This document shows positions 34,366 to 43,548 of a stretch of DNA of 64,000 bases, piece by piece (position 1 is the first letter of the stretch; every line of letters starts with the position of its first letter). The position numbers and the translations under genes were made by a program. This stretch comes from Paracidovorax wautersii (GTDB taxonomy: Bacteria > Pseudomonadota > Gammaproteobacteria > Burkholderiales > Burkholderiaceae_C). Under the pieces are notes generated by a model, which worked only from the letters and a program-made list of their open reading frames with translations, had not been told where the DNA came from and ran no database searches. The stretch is taken from contig NZ_JAVIZX010000001.1 in assembly GCF_031453675.1 (NCBI RefSeq), positions 1-64,000 of the forward strand, in the 5' to 3' direction.

Positions 34366-35391
34366 TCAATACCGATTGGAGAAGTTGGCGCTGATGCGCT
34401 GGCGCAGGTATTCGGCCCCCGTGATGGGCGGGTACTTCTTCGCCGGGCCTTCGATCAGCGCGTCCTCGTTGGCCTGCGCGAAGAACGCCAGGCTGTAGCG
34501 CGCACCCTGGTACTCATGCGGCAGCGGGTTGCGCACGCGGTGGAAGTTGCTGGGCAGCTGGTCGTCGCTCCAGCGCGTGAGCATGTCGCCGATGTTGCAG
34601 GTGATCACGCCCTCGGCCGGCTCCACGCTGGTCCATTGGCGGCCCTCGGCCTCCTTGCCCGGCAGTACCTGCAGGCCGCCCTGGCCGGGGCGCTGAAACA
34701 GCAACGTGAGGCAGTCGAAGTCGGTGTGCGCACCGGCGCGCCACAGGCCCAGCTCGGATTGCAGCGCCGGGTCGACGGCGAAGTAATGCAGCATGCGCAG
34801 CGTGCTCTGGTAGGCGGGCACAGACGGGTCGTGCGCGCGGGTGAAGAACTCGGCATCGAAGCCCATCTTCCAGGCAAAGCACGACAGCAGGCGCATGGCC
34901 ACTGCCCAGCACTGGCGCTCGAAGGCCAGTGTGGCCTCGCGGAAGCCGGGCAGCTCGGCTTCGGTGGGCCACAGGCCGTCCATGCGCGGGCGCGTGACCT
35001 GGTAGGACTCCTTCTGGTCGGGCGTGCGCGTGGACGGGCGGATCTGCGCCTTGTGCTCCCACCCGGCGTTGCGCGCCAGCGGCCACTGCGCCTTGGTCTC
35101 GCGGGGCAGGTCGAAGAAGGCCTCGGCGCGGGCGAAGGCGGCGCGGATATCGTCCAGCGCAATGCCGTGGTTCGTCACCTGGAAGAAGCCGATGTCCACC
35201 GAGGCGCTCCACAGCTGCTCGGCGATCTCTTCCTTGCGGCGCTCGAAATCGGAGATGTCGATGCGCCGCACCTCGCGGGTGCTGGTTTCGCCGTCCAGGG
35301 CCCCGCCCATGCGGGATTCCTTTTCAAGCTCGCCCAGGACATCGGGCGCGACGGAGGGTTCGTAAACGGAAGGGGCGTTGGCGGTTGGCAT
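34366..35391 (-). CDS. Isopenicillin-N-synthase-family Fe(II)/2-oxoglutarate oxygenase
   Basis: 341 residues. The iron facial triad is H222-T-D224 (AHTDFDCL) and H284 (FHRVRN); the 2-oxoglutarate Arg is R298 in RYSLAFF. The N-terminal DIGFFQVTNHGI region is typical of the DIOX-N domain. The family hydroxylates or oxidises small molecules, including thymine and xanthine in some lineages. It is divergent from the NMT1-like receptor, deaminase and second oxygenase at 35959-38614. A nucleobase-type substrate is possible but unproven. Confidence 0.9.
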   Translation of the reverse strand: MPTANAPSVYEPSVAPDVLGELEKESRMGGALDGETSTREVRRIDISDFERRKEEIAEQLWSASVDIGFFQVTNHGIALDDIRAAFARAEAFFDLPRETKAQWPLARNAGWEHKAQIRPSTRTPDQKESYQVTRPRMDGLWPTEAELPGFREATLAFERQCWAVAMRLLSCFAWKMGFDAEFFTRAHDPSVPAYQSTLRMLHYFAVDPALQSELGLWRAGAHTDFDCLTLLFQRPGQGGLQVLPGKEAEGRQWTSVEPAEGVITCNIGDMLTRWSDDQLPSNFHRVRNPLPHEYQGARYSLAFFAQANEDALIEGPAKKYPPITGAEYLRQRISANFSNRY

Positions 35392-35958
35392 CAGGGTTCC
35401 TCATCGATGAACCAAGGCCCGCGGCCGGCACAGGCCAGCACGGCGGAGCTCTTGAAGGGACGATGGCGCCGGGCGGAACGCCGCCCCCAAGGGCGAGCGC
35501 CACCGGCCGCCGGCGCCGGCTTCAAGAGCAATGACCCGCCACCCCGCCCGGTGCAGGGCCGCACCAGGGAGCTGCGCTGAACGCTTCTACTCTTGGTCGC
35601 TGGGCAAGCAATTCACGCGCCAGCCCGACGCGCTCCGGTGCCGAGAAGCCGCTGCCGGGGTTTCCGCCGTTCGCCCTGCAGGCACTCCCCAAAACGGCGA
35701 ACGCATGCACCAACCCGGGCCCCCGCCGTGCACCCCAACCTACGCAGCGCGCCGCCGCCTTGCGCTGCCGCAAGCCTGCGCACCCCTGAAACGCTGTCCG
35801 CATCACGACCCGGCACGCTTCATGCAAAGCCCACGGCGAGTAGAAGCGTTCAGCGCTGCCACCCACACCGTGGTGGCGCCCGGAAATTGCTCAGTTCGAT
35901 CCGGCCTTGCGGTCTCTGCCCCGCGGGCCGGCCCCTGCCCGAACCGGAGCCTTTCGCC
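35392..35958. other. Divergent intergenic region with element E4
   Basis: 567 bp between a reverse-strand oxygenase and a forward-strand receptor gene. It holds the inverted-repeat element E4 (35574-35856). Near 35912 a CCGGCC/GGCCGG hairpin could form in the leader of the receptor gene. No real gene is seen. Confidence 0.55.
35574..35856. repeat. Inverted-repeat-bounded element E4 (283 bp)
   Basis: GCGCTGAACGCTTCTACTC (35574-35592) recurs as its exact reverse complement at 35838-35856. Internal stems include CGTTCGCC/GGCGAACG near 35669 and 35696 and CTTGCG/CGCAAG near 35760. No coding frame is convincing. Size resembles E1 and E2, but the linkers of that family were not found. Confidence 0.6.
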
Positions 35959-37020
35959 ATGCAACGACGCCACTTTCTCTCCGCAGCCCTCGCCGCACCG
36001 ATCGCCGGCCCTCTCGCCACGGCCGCCACCGCAGCCGCCGGCCTGGCCGCCCCCGCCGTGGTGCGGGCCCAGGGTGCGCTCACGCCGCTTAAATTCACGC
36101 TCGACTTCCGGGTGACCAGCCAGACCTCGCCCTTCTTCCTGGCGCTGGCCCAGGGCTACTACAAGGACGAGGGCCTGGACGTGTCCATCGACGTGGGGGC
36201 GGGCTCGGTTGCGTCCATCACGCGCGTGGCCAGCGGCGCCTACGACCTGGGCCTGGGCGATATCAGCTCGCTGGTGGAGTTCCATGCGCAGAACCCCGAC
36301 ACGCCGGTGCAGGCCATCTACCAGTACTACAACCGCGCGCCCTTCGTCATCATCGGCCGCAAGGACCGCGGCATTACCACCGACTTCCAGTCGCTCAAGG
36401 GCAAGAAGGTGGCCGCCGCGGCGGTGGAGGCCACGCGCCGCTGCTGGCCCATGGTGGCCCGCGCGCTCAAGACGCCGCCCGAGCTGTTTGACTGGGTGAC
36501 CACCGACTTCAGCGCGCGCGACAACGTGATGGTGCGCGGGGATGTGGATGCCGCCACGTACTTCCACGACTCCGCCGTCTCGCTGTTCGCACGCGTGCCG
36601 CCCAAGGACCTCTCCGTGCTGGAGTACGGCAAGGCCGGCCTGAACCTGTACGGCAATGCCGTGCTGGGCGGCAAGCTGGTGCAGGAGCGGCCCGAACTGG
36701 CCCAGGCCTTCCTGCGCGCCAGCAACCGCGCGCTGCGCGAAACACTCGCCCAGCCCGACGCCGCCTTCGCCGCCATCAAGGCGCGCGAGCCCATCCTGAA
36801 CATGGAGGTGGAGCGCGAGCGCTGGGGCATCACGCGCCGCTACCTCGCCACGGCGGAGACCCAGTCCATCGGCCTGGGCGCGGTGCAGCCCGCCGTGCTG
36901 GCCCAGCAGATCGACGAGGTGGCGGCCGTGTTCAACCTGGCGCGCAAGCCGGCCGCCGACCGCGTGTTCAACCCCGCGCTGCTGCCCGCGGTGGCCGACC
37001 GCAAGGTGGCCGCAGCATGA
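35959..37020 (+). CDS. NMT1-like ABC substrate-binding protein, second copy
   Basis: 353 residues. MQRRHFLSAALAAP plus an Ala-rich stretch ending VVRAQ is a twin-arginine-type export signal. The binding fold follows: FTLDFRVTSQTSPFFLALAQGYYKDEG, GAGSVASITRVASGAYDLGLGD, VRGDVDAATYFHD. It is clearly paralogous to the protein at 27310 but has no ATPase or permease beside it, so it may share that transporter. Its stop overlaps the start of the deaminase (ATGA), tying uptake directly to deamination. Confidence 0.9.
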   Translation: MQRRHFLSAALAAPIAGPLATAATAAAGLAAPAVVRAQGALTPLKFTLDFRVTSQTSPFFLALAQGYYKDEGLDVSIDVGAGSVASITRVASGAYDLGLGDISSLVEFHAQNPDTPVQAIYQYYNRAPFVIIGRKDRGITTDFQSLKGKKVAAAAVEATRRCWPMVARALKTPPELFDWVTTDFSARDNVMVRGDVDAATYFHDSAVSLFARVPPKDLSVLEYGKAGLNLYGNAVLGGKLVQERPELAQAFLRASNRALRETLAQPDAAFAAIKAREPILNMEVERERWGITRRYLATAETQSIGLGAVQPAVLAQQIDEVAAVFNLARKPAADRVFNPALLPAVADRKVAAA

Positions 37021-37526
37021 GCGGCGCCGCACTCCCGCAGGAAGTGGCCCTGGACGAGCGCGACGGTCTCTACCTGCGCCAGGCCATCGCGCTGGCCGAC
37101 ACGGCCCGCGCGCGCGGCAACCGCCCTTTCGGCGCGGTGATCGTGGGCGCGGACGGCACGGTGCTCGCCGAAGCCTGGAACGCCAACGGCGAGACCGGCG
37201 ACTGCACGGCGCATGCCGAGACCAGCGCCGTGCGCACGGCCAGCCCCCGGCATGCGCGCGAGGCCCTCGCGCAGGCCACGCTGTACTCGTCCGGCGAGCC
37301 CTGCGTGATGTGCGCGGGCGCCATCTTCTGGGCCAACATCGGCCGCGTGGTCTACGGCATCGACGCGGTGCGGCTGCGCGGCTTTCGCGGCGAACGGCTC
37401 GACCAGCGCGACGCCGAACTGTCCTGCCGCGACGTCTTCGCCGCCTCGCCGCACGCCATCGAATGCATCGGCCCGGCGCTCATCGAGGAAGCCTCGGCCT
37501 CGCACCGGGGCGCTTGGAAAGCCTGA
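37017..37526 (+). CDS. Nucleoside/guanine-type deaminase, second copy
   Basis: 169 residues. Zinc site H66-A-E68 (TAHAETSAV) and P-C96-V-M-C99 are intact, with RGNRPFGAVIV at the substrate pocket. It resembles guanine deaminase/isocytosine-type members of the CDA fold. Translational coupling to the NMT1-like receptor and the nearby oxygenases suggests the imported compound carries an exocyclic amino group. Paralogous to 30217. Confidence 0.88.
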   Translation: MSGAALPQEVALDERDGLYLRQAIALADTARARGNRPFGAVIVGADGTVLAEAWNANGETGDCTAHAETSAVRTASPRHAREALAQATLYSSGEPCVMCAGAIFWANIGRVVYGIDAVRLRGFRGERLDQRDAELSCRDVFAASPHAIECIGPALIEEASASHRGAWKA

Positions 37527-37645
37527 GCGCCTGCGGCATCGCGGTGGACGGGCGTCCGGCCGCTCGGTCCCGCAACTGCTGGGTACCGGCTGCAGGCCTG
37601 ACAATGGCTGCTGGGCCACCCGCCAACGCCACCGGAAACACCGCC

Positions 37646-38614
37646 ATGTCCCTTCCCATTCTCGATCTGCAAGACGCCATGGAGCTGGGCGGGCCGCGCA
37701 GCGCCGAGGTCGCCGCGCAGATGCGCGAGGCGGCCATGGCGTCCGGCTTCTTCTACGTGCGCCACCACGGCGTGGACGCCGCGCAGATCGCCCGGCAGTT
37801 CGCGCTGGCGCAGGAGCTGCTCGACGTGCCGCGCGCCACGCGCGAGGCGCTGGCCATGCACCACTCGCCCTCCATGCGCGGCTACGAGCTGATGGGCGCG
37901 CAGTCGCTCGACCTGGCGGCGCGGCCCGACCTGAAGGAGAGCTTCTACTGCGGCATGGCCTACCCGGAAGACCATCCGTACGTGCGTGCCGGCTACCAGA
38001 CCTACGGCCACAACCAGTGGCCCGCCGAGGTGCCCCACGCGCCGGCCGTGTGTGAGGCCTACATCCAGTCGCTGCTGGTGCTGTCACGCCGGCTCATGCA
38101 GCTGCTGGCGCTGTCGCTGGACCTGCCGGAGACTTTCTTCGACGCCACCAGCGATCACCCCATGATCACGCTGCGCATGATCCGCTACCCCGCCCACCCC
38201 GAGGGCGCGGACGAGCGCACCTTCGGCGCCGGCGCCCACACCGACTGGGGCGCCATCACCATCCTGGCGCAGGACGCGCACGGCGGCCTGGAGGTGCAGA
38301 CGCCCGGCGGCGACTGGGTCGAGGCCACGCCCGTGCCCGGCTGCTTCGTGGTCAACCTGGGCGACATGATTCCGCGCTGGACCAACGGCCTGTACCACTC
38401 CAATCCGCACCGCGTGCGCAACCGGCATTCGGGCGGCGCGCCGCGCTATTCCATTCCCTTCTTCTACGAGCCGGACTACCTCGCCCGCATCGAGGCCGTG
38501 CCCGGCACCGTGCCGGCCGGCGAGGCGCCCCGCTACGCCCCCTGCACGGCCGGGGAGCACCTGGTGGAGATGTACCGCCGCACCTACAACAAGCCCGTGG
38601 CGACCACCGCATGA
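37646..38614 (+). CDS. Fe(II)/2-oxoglutarate oxygenase, IPNS family, second copy
   Basis: 322 residues. The iron triad is H198-T-D200 (GAHTDWGAI) and H255 (NPHRVRN); the 2-oxoglutarate site is R267-Y-S269. ASGFFYVRHHGV marks the N-terminal DIOX domain. It lies 119 bp after the deaminase in the same direction. The ATG at 37646 is preferred; one at 37604 is in frame. With the divergent oxygenase at 34366 it brackets the receptor-deaminase pair. Confidence 0.9.
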   Translation: MSLPILDLQDAMELGGPRSAEVAAQMREAAMASGFFYVRHHGVDAAQIARQFALAQELLDVPRATREALAMHHSPSMRGYELMGAQSLDLAARPDLKESFYCGMAYPEDHPYVRAGYQTYGHNQWPAEVPHAPAVCEAYIQSLLVLSRRLMQLLALSLDLPETFFDATSDHPMITLRMIRYPAHPEGADERTFGAGAHTDWGAITILAQDAHGGLEVQTPGGDWVEATPVPGCFVVNLGDMIPRWTNGLYHSNPHRVRNRHSGGAPRYSIPFFYEPDYLARIEAVPGTVPAGEAPRYAPCTAGEHLVEMYRRTYNKPVATTA

Positions 38615-38794
38615 CGCCGCGCATGACGCCCCTCTTCCGGAGCTTTTGCCGCGGCATGGGGGCGCAGGCCGCCTGCCCTGCAGGCTCGATGGCGCCGCCA
38701 CCGCGGCCAGCACGGTAAGTGCCGCAAGCCCTGCGCCCGCTGCGCGCTGGCCCCGCCCCCTGCGGCCCTTCGCCACGCGCTGCGTCTTTTCAAG

Positions 38795-38845
38795 CCAAAA
38801 TGGCCTACAGCGCCCGAAATACGGGCGCATGCAGCTCCCAATTCA
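38795..38845. repeat. Small palindromic repeat, family R1, copy b
   Basis: AAAATGGCCTACA, stem GCGCCCG (38810-38816), 5-nt loop, CGGGCGC (38822-38828), ATGCAGCT. Compared with copy a, two pairs changed on both sides (TT/AA to CC/GG), so pairing is kept. It ends just before ureD. Confidence 0.75.
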
Positions 38846-38858
38846 ATAGCAAACACCG

Positions 38859-39689
38859 ATGACCTGGCACGCCCGCCTGCAACTGGACTACCGCCGCGAG
38901 ACCGATCGCACCGTCGCCCGCCACGAGCACAGCGGGCCGCTGCGCATCCTGCAAAGCCTGTACCCCGAAGGCGACGCCGTCTGCCACAACGTGCTGGTGC
39001 ACCCGCCCGGCGGGCTGGTGGGCGGGGACACGCTGGACATCAACCTGCGCGTAGGCCCCGGTGCGCACGGGCTGGTGACCACGCCCGGCGCCACGCGCTT
39101 CTACCGCTCGCTGGGCGAGCTGGCCCTGCAGCGCACGCATGCCGTGCTGGAGCCGGGCGCGCGCCTGGAATGGCTGCCGCTGGAAGCGCTGTGCTTCGAC
39201 GGCTGCCGCGCCGAGAACCGCCTGACGATGGAGGTCGCCCCGGGGGCCGAGCTGATGGGCCTGGACGTCACGGCCTTCGGTCTGCCCCATGCGGACCAGC
39301 CGTTTCGCCGCGGCAGCTTCCAGCAGCACATCGAAGTGCCGGGCCTGTGGCTGGAGCGTGGCCGCGTCGATGCCGCAGACGCGCTGCTCATGGACGGCCA
39401 GCTGGGCCTGGCCGGGCACCGCTGCATGGCGTCGCTGTTCTTCGTGGCCGGCGAGGCGCTGAGCCGCGAGCGCCGCGAAGCGGCCCTGGACAGCGCCCGC
39501 GCCGTGCTGGATGCCGACGCGCTCGTGGCCACGGCGGGCGCCACCTGCCCCAACGGCCAGGTGGTGGTCGTGCGCGTGCTGGCGCCGGTGGTGGAGCCCG
39601 CCATGGCCCTGCTGCAGCGCGTGTGGGCCACCTGGCGCAGCACCCTGTGGGGCTTGCCCGCACAGCGGCCGCGCATCTGGTCGATGTGA
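38859..39689 (+). CDS. ureD: Urease accessory protein UreD, isolated
   Basis: 276 residues. HVNLL-like PPGGLVGGDTLDIN, TTPGATRFYRS and LEWLPLEALCFDG are UreD hallmarks. UreD works with UreF and UreG as a chaperone that delivers nickel to urease. In relatives it usually heads ureDABCEFG or follows urtE; here no ure genes follow and the next gene is a reverse-strand response regulator. The rest of the urease genes must be outside the window, if present. The R1 hairpin lies immediately upstream. Confidence 0.93.
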   Translation: MTWHARLQLDYRRETDRTVARHEHSGPLRILQSLYPEGDAVCHNVLVHPPGGLVGGDTLDINLRVGPGAHGLVTTPGATRFYRSLGELALQRTHAVLEPGARLEWLPLEALCFDGCRAENRLTMEVAPGAELMGLDVTAFGLPHADQPFRRGSFQQHIEVPGLWLERGRVDAADALLMDGQLGLAGHRCMASLFFVAGEALSRERREAALDSARAVLDADALVATAGATCPNGQVVVVRVLAPVVEPAMALLQRVWATWRSTLWGLPAQRPRIWSM

Positions 39690-39711
39690 GCGGTGGCAGG
39701 CAGCGCCAGGG

Positions 39712-40068
39712 TCAGGCGATCAACGCGTCCAGCGCGGCGAAATCCACCGGCTTGCCCAGGCGGGCATGGAACGGGCCGCTCCGCATGGCCCGCAGGCGGA
39801 GAATGTTGCCCGACAGCGCGATCAGCCGGGGCGGCTGTGCGGCATACTCCGCCAGAATCAGGTGCGCGGCCTGCTCGCCGTCCATTCGCGGCATCTCCAG
39901 ATCCATGATGACGATGTCCGGCTTGTGCCGCCTTGCCTGGTCCACGGCCTCCATCCCATCGTAGGCGACAGCCACGGATTGAACACGCGGGTCTTCCTCC
40001 AAGATAATCTTGAGAAGTTCTGCGGCTTCCCGCTCGTCATCGACTATCAGTAGGTGCAGGCCGTTCAT
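39712..40068 (-). CDS. Single-domain response regulator
   Basis: 118 residues, receiver domain only. Acid pocket IVDDE, phospho-acceptor Asp in VIMDLEMPRMDG, switch Ser in ALSGN and conserved Lys in LGKPVD are present. With no output domain it probably acts through protein contacts or a phosphorelay. It is divergent from the histidine kinase at 40095 with a 26-bp gap, so the two share a promoter region and are likely partners. Confidence 0.92.
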   Translation of the reverse strand: MNGLHLLIVDDEREAAELLKIILEEDPRVQSVAVAYDGMEAVDQARRHKPDIVIMDLEMPRMDGEQAAHLILAEYAAQPPRLIALSGNILRLRAMRSGPFHARLGKPVDFAALDALIA

Positions 40069-40094
40069 GTGTTTTATCTCTTCGTGGGACGGCT

Positions 40095-41201
40095 ATGCGC
40101 CTTGCAGACTTTCTGGACCGTTACAGAGACGCCATCGTGGACGAGGCCGCGGAATTTGCGAAATCCTTGCCCAGCCTGAAGAACGCCACGGATGAAACGT
40201 TGCGGGACCACTTCGCGCAATGTCTTGAAGCCATTGCAACGGACATCCGCGCACCGCAGAGTAGGACACAGTCTATTGAAAAGTCGCAGGGCAAGGCCCC
40301 GCGCGGCCCCGCCACCACGGCGGCTGAAGAACACGGCGTGGCCCGTGCCAACAGCGGCCTGACCACCAGCCAGCTGGTGTCCGAGTACCGCGCCCTGCGC
40401 GCCAGCGTGCTGCGGCTCTGGCTGGACCACCATGCCGACAGCGGCCACATCGTGGACGACATCACGCGCTTCAACGAGGCGGTGGACCAGGCGCTGGCCG
40501 AATCCATCGTGCGTTTCGAGGAGCAGGTGGACTCGTGGCGCCACATCTTCCTGGGCGTGGTGGGGCACGACCTGCGCACGCCGCTCAATGCCATGGCGCT
40601 GACCGGCGAAGTGCTGCGCATCAAGACCCCCGAGGCCCTGCACAGGCATGTGGACGTGGTGGCCAAGGGCACCAAGCGCATCGGCAGCATGCTCGACTCC
40701 CTGCTGGAATACAGCAACAGCCAGGTGGGCACGCCCATGCCGCTGGCCAGGGAGGAAGCCAGCCTGTGCGCCGTCTCCGAGGACGAACTGGAGATCGTGC
40801 GCGCCGCGTTCCCCGAGGCGCAGATCGACCTGCACTGCGAAGGCCCGGGCAACGGCGTGTTCGACGTGTCGCGCGTGCGCGAGGCGCTGTCCAACCTCGT
40901 GTCCAATGCCGTGCAGCACGGCACCGACCGCAGCGTGCAGGTGGACGTGCGCGAAGATGGCGATCAGCTGGTGGTCACCGTGCGCAACCGCGGCGAGATC
41001 CCCGAGGCGGCGCTGCCCGGCATCTTCGAGCCCATGAAGCGAGGCCAGGGCTACCAGACGGGTCACCGCACCAACCTGGGCCTGGGCCTGTTCATCTGCA
41101 AGCAGATCGTCGATGCGCACGGCGGCCAGATCACAGCCTGCTCGGAGAACGGCATGGTCGAAGTGACCATGAAGCTGCCGGCCAGCGGCGCGCAGGCGTA
41201 A
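40095..41201 (+). CDS. Soluble sensor histidine kinase with RsbRD-like N-terminal domain
   Basis: 368 residues, no membrane segment. The N-terminal helical part (residues 1-150, FLDRYRDAIVDEAAEFA) resembles RsbRD/RsbT-coantagonist-type sensors. The dimerisation His lies in GVVGHDLRTPLNAM. The ATPase has N box LSNLVSNAVQHG, and the G boxes include LGLGLFICKQI. It probably phosphorylates the divergent receiver. The signal is cytoplasmic and unknown. Confidence 0.92.
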   Translation: MRLADFLDRYRDAIVDEAAEFAKSLPSLKNATDETLRDHFAQCLEAIATDIRAPQSRTQSIEKSQGKAPRGPATTAAEEHGVARANSGLTTSQLVSEYRALRASVLRLWLDHHADSGHIVDDITRFNEAVDQALAESIVRFEEQVDSWRHIFLGVVGHDLRTPLNAMALTGEVLRIKTPEALHRHVDVVAKGTKRIGSMLDSLLEYSNSQVGTPMPLAREEASLCAVSEDELEIVRAAFPEAQIDLHCEGPGNGVFDVSRVREALSNLVSNAVQHGTDRSVQVDVREDGDQLVVTVRNRGEIPEAALPGIFEPMKRGQGYQTGHRTNLGLGLFICKQIVDAHGGQITACSENGMVEVTMKLPASGAQA

Positions 41202-41334
41202 GAGACAAACAAGACCGGCCGGCCAGCCTCCGGGCGTGCGCATCGGCAGCACGACCCGACGCCCTGGCTAGCCTGGCCCCGGGTTCATCACTGCGTGCAA
41301 GAGCGAACGCGCCGCCCGCCTAAGCGAAATGCGT

Positions 41335-42156
41335 TCAGCGCCGACGCCGCAGGCAGCCCGTGGGGGCCACGCTCAGGTCGTGCTTTTCCACCGGAAGGAA
41401 TTCCTGCGCATCGGGCACGTAGTCCCAGCGGGTGAGCAGGCGCTGGTGCCGGTCGCCGGCGGCCGAGGGCACGCGTTCGAGGGTGACCAGGCTGTTGGGC
41501 GCATTGGCGCGCAGCCGCACCGAAACCGCCGTGCCCGCCTGGGCGGACCACAGCCCCGTCATCGGTTCCACCAGTCCCGGCTCGTGCGCATGGCCGGACA
41601 GCAGCAGTTCGGCCCCCGCGGCGCTCCAGCGCGTCAGCGCCCGGTCGGCGCGGTGCGGGCGGTGGCGGCGGTCTTCCTCGTGCGCAGCGGCCAGCGGGTG
41701 GTGGCTGACGACGATGCGCCAGTCGTCCTTGCGGGTGGTTGCCAGGCGCTCAGCGATGGCGTCGATCTGCTGGGGCGAGAGGCTGCCGCGCTCGTGCCGC
41801 CACCAGCGCGTGGTGTTCACGGCCATGACATGGAAGCCGTCGGCATGGCAGGTGCCCTCCAGATCGTCGCCCCACCAGCGCGCGTAGCGGCGGTAGGCCT
41901 GGCCGGCCAGACGCTCCCACCAGGCGAACAGGGGCACGTCGTGGTTGCCGGGCACCACTAGCCGGTGGGGGATCGGCAACGAGGACAGGAAGGCATGGGC
42001 CTGTTCGAACTGCTCGGGCGTGGCCCGCTGGGTCAGGTCGCCGGAGACCACCAGCACGCCCACGCCCAGCCGCGCGGTCAGGCGCGTTACGGCCTCGCAG
42101 ACGCGTTCGTCGTGGGCTCCGAAATGCAGGTCAGACAGGTGCAGCAGGACGCTCAT
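41335..42156 (-). CDS. Calcineurin-like metallophosphoesterase
   Basis: 273 residues. Metal-site motifs appear in order: SDLHFG, GDLTQ, PGNHD, SHHPL and SGHAH. This pattern fits the CpdA/Icc-like group that hydrolyses phosphodiesters or phospholipid head groups. The start at 42156 lies 13 bp after the stop of the lipid kinase gene, so they form an operon and may act on lipids in turn. No signal peptide; cytoplasmic. Confidence 0.9.
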   Translation of the reverse strand: MSVLLHLSDLHFGAHDERVCEAVTRLTARLGVGVLVVSGDLTQRATPEQFEQAHAFLSSLPIPHRLVVPGNHDVPLFAWWERLAGQAYRRYARWWGDDLEGTCHADGFHVMAVNTTRWWRHERGSLSPQQIDAIAERLATTRKDDWRIVVSHHPLAAAHEEDRRHRPHRADRALTRWSAAGAELLLSGHAHEPGLVEPMTGLWSAQAGTAVSVRLRANAPNSLVTLERVPSAAGDRHQRLLTRWDYVPDAQEFLPVEKHDLSVAPTGCLRRRR

Positions 42157-42169
42157 GCGCGCGTCCCCG

Positions 42170-43243
42170 TCACGCGGGCGCCAGCCCGCCGGCCGGGGCG
42201 GCAGGCGGGGGCTCATCGGCGGCCACGGGCGCGGCTGCGGTGTCGGGTTCTTCGTCCTTTGCAGTGGCGGTAGGAGCCACCAGCCACAGGGGGCGCTCGC
42301 CGGTGCGGAACTGCAGGGGCGGCGTCATCCATTCGCGTTCGCCGTCGAAGGCCACCTTCACGCGCTGCGGCTTCCAGCTGGCCGGCTCCACCACCAGCTC
42401 CGAGCAGGCCAGGCTCACGACGGCATCGTCGCGCTCCAGCTGGCCCACGGCGGCGTTGAGCACAGTCATGGCCGTGGCGTCGCGCTCCTGCGGCTTGAGC
42501 AGCACCACCGCGAGCTGCCCGTCCTCGGCCACTGCGCTCGCCTGAGGAATGCCCACGCGTTCGAGCTGCAGCGGGTTGTTGCCGACGAACAGGGTCGAAG
42601 CGAGGTACTCCTTGCGCTCCAATGGCGCTTGGGGTTCGCTTCGCACGGCCACGCTCCAGCGGCGGGCCGAGCTGTTGCGCAGCACGCTCCAGATCGACGA
42701 CGCGATGGCCACCCAGCGCGTGCGGCCGAAGCGGCGCGATGCCCGCTCGCGTTCGTCCAGCAGGCGCGGGTACATGCCCAGGCTGGCGTTGACGAGGAAC
42801 ATGCGGTCGTTCACGAAGCCGACGTTGACGGGCCGCATGTCGCCGCCCTGCAGCGCGGTGAGGATGTCCTGCACGGCGGCCTCGGGGTCCAGCGCCAGCT
42901 GCTGCTCGCGAGCGAAGTAGTTGAACGTCCCCATGGGCACCACGCCCATCGGAACGCCCTGCTTCCACGCGGCGGTGGCCACGGCATTGATGGTGCCGTC
43001 GCCGCCGGCCGCAACGACCAGCCCTCCATCGGCGTGCGCCTTGCGGGCGGCCTCCTGCGCCAGCGCCACGATGTCGGCACGCTCGGCCGGCACGTGCCAC
43101 TGCACGGCGCGGCTCTGCAAGGCCACCACGCCTTCCAGCTGTGCACGCAGCAGATCCAGATCGGCGCCGGGCCGCAATGGCACGACGATGTGGATGGTGC
43201 CGTTGGCATCAGGGGTGGGAGGCAGGTAAGGCGTTTGCGTCAT
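42170..43243 (-). CDS. Diacylglycerol/lipid kinase (DagK catalytic domain)
   Basis: 357 residues. The nucleotide-binding loop reads VVAAGGDGTINAVA, followed by GVVPMGTFNYFAREQQL, a variant of the GTxNDFAR motif. It phosphorylates diacylglycerol or a similar lipid. The C-terminal 35 residues are Ala/Pro/Asp-rich and probably disordered. ATG at 43243. It shares a divergent promoter region with the PAP2 phosphatase, which can reverse such a reaction. Confidence 0.9.
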   Translation of the reverse strand: MTQTPYLPPTPDANGTIHIVVPLRPGADLDLLRAQLEGVVALQSRAVQWHVPAERADIVALAQEAARKAHADGGLVVAAGGDGTINAVATAAWKQGVPMGVVPMGTFNYFAREQQLALDPEAAVQDILTALQGGDMRPVNVGFVNDRMFLVNASLGMYPRLLDERERASRRFGRTRWVAIASSIWSVLRNSSARRWSVAVRSEPQAPLERKEYLASTLFVGNNPLQLERVGIPQASAVAEDGQLAVVLLKPQERDATAMTVLNAAVGQLERDDAVVSLACSELVVEPASWKPQRVKVAFDGEREWMTPPLQFRTGERPLWLVAPTATAKDEEPDTAAAPVAADEPPPAAPAGGLAPA

Positions 43244-43548
43244 GGTGGAGAGCGCGGCAATCGGCTCGGTGCGCCACGGGGTGGCGGCTGGCCGTGATTG
43301 TGGGAGCCCCCCCCTGTGCGAGGGCGACAGCAGGCAGGCCCCGGCCCTGTCAGCCAAGGCCGACAAAAGCCCCCAGGGCGCAGTGCGGCGCGAGGGGCGT
43401 GGAGACAATGGGCGCATCGACCCACTTCCCAGGCCACGACCCGGCCTTGCGCTGCCCCCTCCATGCACCCTGCTTCCTTCGCCCGCCTTCCCCTGCTCTG
43501 CCTTTCGCCGGGCCCTTGCCGCCCCACGCTCTGCGCGGGAGAAGCCGC
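43244..43548. other. Divergent promoter region of the lipid kinase and PAP2 genes
   Basis: 305 bp of C-rich sequence. I see no gene, repeat or clear promoter motif. A GGGAGAAG ribosome site precedes the PAP2 start. Confidence 0.5.
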
